The notes under the pieces were generated by a model, which was not told the origin of the DNA, ran no database searches, and saw nothing but the letters and a program-made list of their open reading frames with translations. Of a stretch of DNA of 10,307 bases, positions 6,821-10,307 are shown piece after piece. The translations under genes and the position numbers were made by a program. Source of the stretch: CAZLPW01 sp964561495. GTDB taxonomy: Bacteria > Fidelibacterota > Marinisomatia > Marinisomatales > UBA1611. Location of the stretch: the NCBI GenBank assembly GCA_964561495.1, contig CAZLPW010000069.1:1-10307 (forward strand), in the 5' to 3' direction. Each line of letters begins with the position of its first letter. Positions within the stretch are counted from its first letter, which is position 1.

Positions 6821-7753
6821 AAAGTCAAAATACCATCTGACCAAATTAATAGAAACCAAAATAGCTCCTTCTAATCGACCTATTTTCCAATTCGTCCTTA
6901 TCATAAAAAGAGTTAGTCCAACCATTAAAACCAATAAAAATACACTATCAAAAATAGATTGATCTAGAGTCGAAGGGTTGATCATCCCCGCTAATCCTAG
7001 AACACCAAGTAAATTAAATAAATCACTTCCAATTAAATTACCTACTGCGATTCCATGTCGGCCTTTTAAAGCTGCTGTTATAGATGTAGCAAATTCAGGC
7101 GNNNNNNNNNNAACTATGGTCACCGCAATAACCCAATCTGAGACTCCAAAATATGATGCAATAATTGAAGCGTGTTTAACCATTAAATGTCCACCAAATA
7201 CAATCATAAATAGTCCAATTAATAAGAATATATATGATTTATAATTTGCTGTTTCAGGATGGACTTCTTCTGGAGGATCTTTTTTAATAAATAGAAAAAT
7301 AATATAGCAGAACAATAGGGAAAAAAGGACTAACCCTTCTATTTTAGAATAGGAATCATTACCATCGTAGCCATTTAATCCAAAAAAAAGTATAAATATC
7401 ATAGCTGTAGTTATCAAAAGGAAAAAACCATCTCTATAAAATAGTTTAGGTGATGTCGATATAGGTCTAATTATTGCAGTGCCACCAAGAATAAATCCTA
7501 GATTAAAAATATTTGATCCAATAACATTGCCAATGGAAATATCTGTTTGCCCAGTTATTGCTGCACTAATTGTTACAGCAAATTCAGGTGCTGAAGTACC
7601 AAATGCTACAACAGTAAGTCCAATAACTAAATCAGATACTTTTAAGCTATGAGCAATCTCAGCTGCAGAATCAACGAGCCAATCTGCTCCTTTCCAGAGC
7701 ATCATTATAGATACTAATACCAGTATAAAATCAAATATTATATTATCAAACAT
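6812..7753 (-). CDS. Calcium/sodium antiporter (CaCA family, YrbG-type)
   Basis: An inner-membrane cation exchanger, normally extruding Ca2+ in exchange for Na+. It has about ten hydrophobic segments and two inverted alpha-repeats. Repeat 1 has VVAFGTSAPEF at 48-58 and GNVIGSNIFN at 75-84. Repeat 2 has VTIV, then the N run, then PEFATS at about 219-224 and GNLIGSDLFN at 238-247. Glu57, Glu220, Asn81 and Asp244 correspond to the Ca-binding quartet known from the archaeal NCX_Mj structure, including the Asn/Asp asymmetry. Total length is 313 residues as scaffolded, probably two short (see the gap). The Ns keep the reading frame, so the gene is likely intact. It is transcribed toward nadD, apart from both operons, and starts in the 85-nt divergent spacer without a clear Shine-Dalgarno sequence. 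Direction and ion preference (Ca/Na versus K-dependent or proton exchange) are inferred from the family only. Confidence 0.9.
   Translation of the reverse strand: MFDNIIFDFILVLVSIMMLWKGADWLVDSAAEIAHSLKVSDLVIGLTVVAFGTSAPEFAVTISAAITGQTDISIGNVIGSNIFNLGFILGGTAIIRPISTSPKLFYRDGFFLLITTAMIFILFFGLNGYDGNDSYSKIEGLVLFSLLFCYIIFLFIKKDPPEEVHPETANYKSYIFLLIGLFMIVFGGHLMVKHASIIASYFGVSDWVIAVTIVXXXXPEFATSITAALKGRHGIAVGNLIGSDLFNLLGVLGLAGMINPSTLDQSIFDSVFLLVLMVGLTLFMIRTNWKIGRLEGAILVSINLVRWYFDFTI
7088..7588 (-). repeat. Intragenic 12-mer repeated at both alpha motifs
   Basis: The 12 bases AGCAAATTCAGG (plus strand) occur at 7088-7099 and 7577-7588. On the coding strand both read CCTGAATTTGCT, encoding PEFA in repeats 1 and 2 of the antiporter. 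The identity reflects the ancient duplication plus similar codon choice. It lies directly beside the N run; the interval given spans both copies. Confidence 0.75.
7102..7111. other. Assembly gap of 10 Ns in the antiporter alpha-2 motif
   Basis: Ten unresolved bases replace most of the AxGTSxPE motif of repeat 2. As scaffolded, only four codons separate VTIV from PEF, but repeat 1 and the family have six. Sixteen missing bases, not ten, would restore the motif; the last affected codon reads NCG, compatible with Ala (GCG) as in repeat 1. Confidence 0.95.
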
Positions 7754-7838
7754 GTTAAAAATTAGACAATTTTATCTTAATAGATAATTTTTATTGATAG
7801 TTCTTATCATTCTTAATTCAAATTCATAAATTTTAGCA
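7754..7838. promoter_or_regulatory. Divergent intergenic region of antiporter and ftsE
   Basis: This 85-nt, very AT-rich spacer is the longest non-coding stretch in the window and the only place where the two divergent genes can have promoters. On the plus strand TTGATA (7794-7799) is followed 18 nt later by TCAAAT (7818-7823), a poor match to TATAAT. On the minus strand a TTGAAT-like hexamer has a TATCAA-like partner. These are weak matches that AT-rich sequence throws up by chance, so only the region, not the exact boxes, is supported. No Shine-Dalgarno sequence precedes either start. Confidence 0.35.
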
Positions 7839-8492
7839 ATGATTGAGTTTCAGAATGTATCCTATAGCTATAATAATAGTAATGGAGTAAACAATCTTAG
7901 CTTTCAAATTGATGATGGCGAGTTTGCATTTTTGATAGGCCCTACGGGATCTGGTAAAACAACTTTAATGAGGCTGATATATTTTGATTTGCTACCCGAT
8001 TCAGGTGCCGTTCTAACAGGAAAGTTTTCATCAGAAAAAATGACAAAAAGGAAAAAACCTAAAGCCAGGAGAAATATTGGAATGGTATTCCAGGATTACA
8101 AATTATTATCAGATAGAAATTTATTTGATAATTTAGCTTTACCTCTATATGTTCTTGGATTATCATCAAGGGAAATCGTGGATCGTGTGGATGAAGCACT
8201 TGAGTTGGTTGGTCTGTATGATAAAAAACTTCATTTGCCTTCCCAGATGTCTGGTGGAGAACAGCAACGATCTTGCTTAGCAAGAGCAATAGTAAAAGAA
8301 CCAAATATAATTCTGGCTGACGAACCAACTGGGAATTTAGATCCAGTTGCATCATTTGAATTGGTTCGGCTTTTAGAGACAATTAATGAAATGGGCACTA
8401 CTATTCTTATGGCTTCTCATAATTATAATTTAATAAAAGGAAGAGGTCGAAGAATTTTAGAGCTTAAAGATGGAATTTTGAGAGCTGCATAA
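7839..8492 (+). CDS. ftsE: Cell division ATP-binding protein FtsE
   Basis: This is the ABC-type ATPase of the FtsEX complex, which at the division site uses ATP hydrolysis to activate periplasmic peptidoglycan hydrolases through FtsX. The 217 residues match FtsE length (about 220). Motifs in order are Walker A GPTGSGKTT (34-42), Q-loop VFQDYKLL with Gln85 (FtsE-characteristic QDxKLL), ABC signature SGGEQQR (138-144), Walker B IILADEPTGNLDP (157-169) with Glu162, and H-loop His194 (MASHN). All catalytic elements are intact. A Lys/Arg-rich stretch at 67-78 lies just before the Q-loop. The stop overlaps the ftsX start (TAATG), as expected for a stoichiometric complex. A LolD- or MacB-type ATPase is the alternative, but the adjacent four-TM FtsX settles it. 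Confidence 0.95.
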   Translation: MIEFQNVSYSYNNSNGVNNLSFQIDDGEFAFLIGPTGSGKTTLMRLIYFDLLPDSGAVLTGKFSSEKMTKRKKPKARRNIGMVFQDYKLLSDRNLFDNLALPLYVLGLSSREIVDRVDEALELVGLYDKKLHLPSQMSGGEQQRSCLARAIVKEPNIILADEPTGNLDPVASFELVRLLETINEMGTTILMASHNYNLIKGRGRRILELKDGILRAA

Positions 8493-9364
8493 TGGAAAAG
8501 TTATTGTATCTAATAACTGAGGGCTTTAAAAATATTTGGAGACATAAGATAACTTCTTTCACTGCAATTTTTTCTTTATTCCTTACACTCGTATTTATTG
8601 GACTAATGGCAACAGCGGGGAATAATACTCATAAAATTCTTCAATATTTAAGAGCCAAATATAAAATCGAGGTATTTTTTAAGCCTAATTTTGCTAATGA
8701 GGAGGCTGTTGGTGTCATCCATAAAATAAAAAAAATACCCGGAGTTAGGACCGCCACACTTATCGAAAAAGAGGATGCTCTGCGTATTTTTAAAGATCAG
8801 TTTGGTGAGGATATCATGAGTCTTTTAGGGTATAACCCATTGCCAGTGAGTGCCGTAGTAAATTTAAAACGCAATAGTGAAAATCCTATTAAAGCTGGTC
8901 CAATTGTTAAAAAAATTAATGCTATGAGTGGCGTGGAGGAGGTAAAGTATCAAGGCCATTTAATTAAGAAGATTGAGAGGACTTATTATCGAATTTTGGA
9001 TAAAGTGCCATACATAGCAGGTCTAATAGTATTTGTATCCTTTTTGATTATTTATAATACAATTAAACTATCAGTATACTCAAGGAAAGAGCTTATAAAA
9101 TCTTTAGAATTGATTGGTGCAACCAGTCTTTTTATTAAAATGCCCTTTCTTTTTGAAGGCTTAATTATTGGTTTTTTATCATCCGTTATAGCCGTACCTG
9201 GTATATTATCAAGCGTTGGTATAGTTAATTATATTTTATCTAATTTTACAAATTGGGGTATAAGAGTTAGTTTAGATCCTACTTTATGGATCTGGATGTT
9301 TTTAATATCCATTTTTATTACTGTTTTTGGTAGTTATAGAGCCGCTAGTAGTATTCTGAAATGA
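8492..9364 (+). CDS. ftsX: Cell division permease-like protein FtsX
   Basis: This is the inner-membrane partner of FtsE. The 290 residues show the FtsX layout: a cytoplasmic N-terminus (GFKNIWRHK), TM1 at about 22-43, a periplasmic domain at about 44-172, TM2 at about 174-194, TM3 at about 217-249 and TM4 at about 264-284, with a short Lys-ending tail. The periplasmic domain carries the usual features KIEVFFKPN (58-66), IPGVRTATLIEKEDALRIF (82-100) and NPLPVSAVV (115-123), which in FtsX proteins contact hydrolase activators. The size resembles short FtsX proteins such as that of Bacillus rather than the longer E. coli form. No EnvC-like M23 coiled-coil gene follows; the next gene is grpE after 47 nt. 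The start is fixed by the TAATG overlap with ftsE. Confidence 0.93.
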   Translation: MEKLLYLITEGFKNIWRHKITSFTAIFSLFLTLVFIGLMATAGNNTHKILQYLRAKYKIEVFFKPNFANEEAVGVIHKIKKIPGVRTATLIEKEDALRIFKDQFGEDIMSLLGYNPLPVSAVVNLKRNSENPIKAGPIVKKINAMSGVEEVKYQGHLIKKIERTYYRILDKVPYIAGLIVFVSFLIIYNTIKLSVYSRKELIKSLELIGATSLFIKMPFLFEGLIIGFLSSVIAVPGILSSVGIVNYILSNFTNWGIRVSLDPTLWIWMFLISIFITVFGSYRAASSILK

Positions 9365-9395
9365 AATATATTTTCCTATTATAAAAAAATTAATT

Positions 9396-9402
9396 AAAGG
9401 AG
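9396..9402 (+). promoter_or_regulatory. Strong Shine-Dalgarno for grpE TTG start
   Basis: AAAGGAG sits 9 nt upstream of the TTG at 9412 and is the best Shine-Dalgarno match in the window. No in-frame ATG exists until deep inside grpE (Met105), so this site decides the start and shows that TTG is used. Confidence 0.75.
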
Positions 9403-9411
9403 AGGATTATT

Positions 9412-9939
9412 TTGCCTAAAAAGAGTTCGAATAAAAAAGGAGCGCCAAAAAAGACAAATAATAGCTCCAACTTAAAACTAAATAAAGAGATTAAGGATTT
9501 AAAAGATTTAAATAATAATCTAGAAGACAAGTATTTAAGATTAAAAGCTGAATTTGATAATTATAGAAGGAGAAAAACCGAAGAATTTTCCAATTTACTT
9601 AAATATGATGGAGAAGTTGTTATCAAGGGGTTTTTGCCGATTCTTGATGATCTAGATAGACTCAAAGATGTTGGAGATGAATCTAAAATAAATGATAATA
9701 GTTCTATAGAAAGTGGTTTAGATATGATTTTTAAAAAAATAAATAAATATTTAGAATCAATTGATGTAAAAAAATTTGGCGAGGTTGATGATAAACTAAA
9801 TCCTGATTTGCACGATGCACTTATGACACGTTGTGAGAAAGATAAAGAAGATGATTTAATTCTCGAGATTTTTGAAAATGGTTATTCTTATAAAGAAAAG
9901 ATAATTAGGCATGCAAAAGTAGTAGTGAATAAAGCATGA
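9412..9939 (+). CDS. grpE: Nucleotide exchange factor GrpE
   Basis: GrpE is the cytoplasmic co-chaperone that releases ADP from DnaK in the Hsp70 cycle. The 175 residues have a Lys/Asn-rich disordered start (1-20), a long coiled coil at about 22-68 containing YLRLKAEFDNYRRRK (41-55, the conserved AEFxNYRRR), the FLPILDDLDR segment at 74-83, and a C-terminal beta-wing with LNPDLHDALM (129-138) and ENGYSYKEKIIRHAKVVV (155-172), matching the GrpE signature (HEA, GY, R.A.V.V). Length is slightly short but normal (170-200). The start is TTG behind a strong Shine-Dalgarno sequence. It overlaps dnaJ by ATGA, so the two are co-translated. The 47-nt leader shows no CIRCE inverted repeat and no obvious terminator after ftsX, so transcription may continue from ftsEX. 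Confidence 0.95.
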   Translation: MPKKSSNKKGAPKKTNNSSNLKLNKEIKDLKDLNNNLEDKYLRLKAEFDNYRRRKTEEFSNLLKYDGEVVIKGFLPILDDLDRLKDVGDESKINDNSSIESGLDMIFKKINKYLESIDVKKFGEVDDKLNPDLHDALMTRCEKDKEDDLILEIFENGYSYKEKIIRHAKVVVNKA

Positions 9940-10307
9940 GGGATTTTTATGAAATATTAGGTGTAGACAGAGGTGCCTCAGATGATGAGATAAAAAAGTC
10001 TTATAGAAAATTAGCTCTAAAATATCACCCAGATAGAAATCAAGGGAATTCAGATGCTGAGAAAAAATTTAAAGAAGCAGCGGAAGCATATTCCGTTTTA
10101 AGTAACTCAACTAAAAGAAACCAATATGACCAGTTTGGACATGCTGGTGTAGGAATGGGTGATTCTGCAGGCGGATTTAGTGGTGGTGGCGTGCATATGA
10201 GTATGGATGATATATTCTCTCAATTTGGTTATATCTTTGGTGGCAGTCATTTTGAAAGTTTTTTTGTAGGAGGAAATAGCTCTAGAAGAAGATCAAGAGG
10301 CTTAGAT
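9936..10307 (+). CDS. dnaJ: Chaperone DnaJ, N-terminal part (3' truncated)
   Basis: The frame starts at the ATG overlapping the grpE stop (ATGA) and stays open to the window edge, giving 124 residues. The J-domain covers 1-68: MRDFYEILGV, KKSYRKLALKYHPDRN with the HPD tripeptide at 31-33 that stimulates DnaK ATPase, then EAYSVLSN and YDQFGHAGV. A Gly/Phe-rich linker follows at 71-112 with MDDIFSQFGYIFGG, then an Arg-rich RRRSRGLD just where the substrate-binding beta domain normally begins. The zinc-finger CxxCxGxG repeats would lie past the edge, so full DnaJ versus a zinc-less CbpA type cannot be proved; the grpE context and the DIF/G-F pattern favour DnaJ. The product presents unfolded proteins to DnaK. 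Confidence 0.93.
   Translation, partial: MRDFYEILGVDRGASDDEIKKSYRKLALKYHPDRNQGNSDAEKKFKEAAEAYSVLSNSTKRNQYDQFGHAGVGMGDSAGGFSGGGVHMSMDDIFSQFGYIFGGSHFESFFVGGNSSRRRSRGLD

Noticed and set aside
7102..7111. The N run as evidence for a broken antiporter gene
   Set aside because: Frame and family motifs continue correctly on both sides; the Ns are a scaffolding gap, not a mutation.
6978..7244. Plus-strand frame across the N run
   Set aside because: It is antisense to the conserved antiporter repeats and depends on unknown bases; no independent support.
8059..8382. 107-residue open frame on the minus strand opposite ftsE
   Set aside because: It lies wholly antisense to the conserved ABC motifs of ftsE, has no recognisable domain and has a Leu run that mirrors the coding strand; a shadow frame.
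9365..9411. CIRCE or other heat-shock operator before grpE
   Set aside because: I looked for a TTAGCACTC-type inverted repeat and saw only A/T-rich sequence plus the Shine-Dalgarno.
1..10307. tRNA genes, rRNA, CRISPR arrays, insertion sequences or prophage
   Set aside because: Almost all bases are in conserved protein-coding genes and the gaps (at most 85 nt) hold no such structure.

Overview
This window is strongly AT-rich and almost entirely coding. It reads as a chromosomal segment from an uncultured, probably marine, didermic bacterium of the FCB group. Marinimicrobia (SAR406) or a close relative is the most likely source. This rests on a secreted M6-type peptidase with a C-terminal sorting-like tail, a peptidase/Tol-propeller/Omp85-barrel fusion, a DUF5683-like protein and a BamD-like lipoprotein, all beside ordinary housekeeping genes. 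The taxon is an inference; no rRNA gene is present. A run of ten Ns suggests a metagenome or single-cell scaffold.

Left block, plus strand (2-6805): a 3' fragment of the secreted M6-family metalloprotease is followed by a 994-residue outer-membrane protein. That protein combines a signal peptide, a gluzincin peptidase domain (HEFVH with a downstream Glu), a TolB-like beta-propeller and a BamA/Omp85-type barrel. Next come a DUF5683-like protein, a BamD-like lipoprotein and nadD (nicotinate-nucleotide adenylyltransferase). Joints are very tight: a 1-nt TAATG overlap, a 47-nt overlap, then gaps of 11 nt and 1 nt. The block looks like one operon centred on the outer membrane and secretion, with nadD as a housekeeping passenger.

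Middle, minus strand (6812-7753): a YrbG-type calcium/sodium antiporter converges on nadD with only 6 nt between the stop codons. The Ns lie inside its second alpha-repeat, on the ion-binding motif. The preserved flanks suggest that the true gap is 16 nt, not 10.

Right block, plus strand (7839-10307): ftsE and ftsX (the cell-division ABC system, joined by TAATG) are followed after 47 nt by grpE. The grpE gene has a TTG start behind the best Shine-Dalgarno sequence in the window. It overlaps dnaJ by ATGA, and dnaJ runs off the right edge. No hrcA, dnaK or CIRCE element is visible. The 85-nt spacer at 7754-7838 separates the antiporter from ftsE and must hold the divergent promoters.

No tRNA, rRNA, CRISPR array, insertion sequence or phage gene was seen. 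I find no convincing wholly new system. The items most worth a second look are the peptidase-propeller-barrel fusion coupled to a secreted peptidase, and the misplaced assembly gap in the antiporter.
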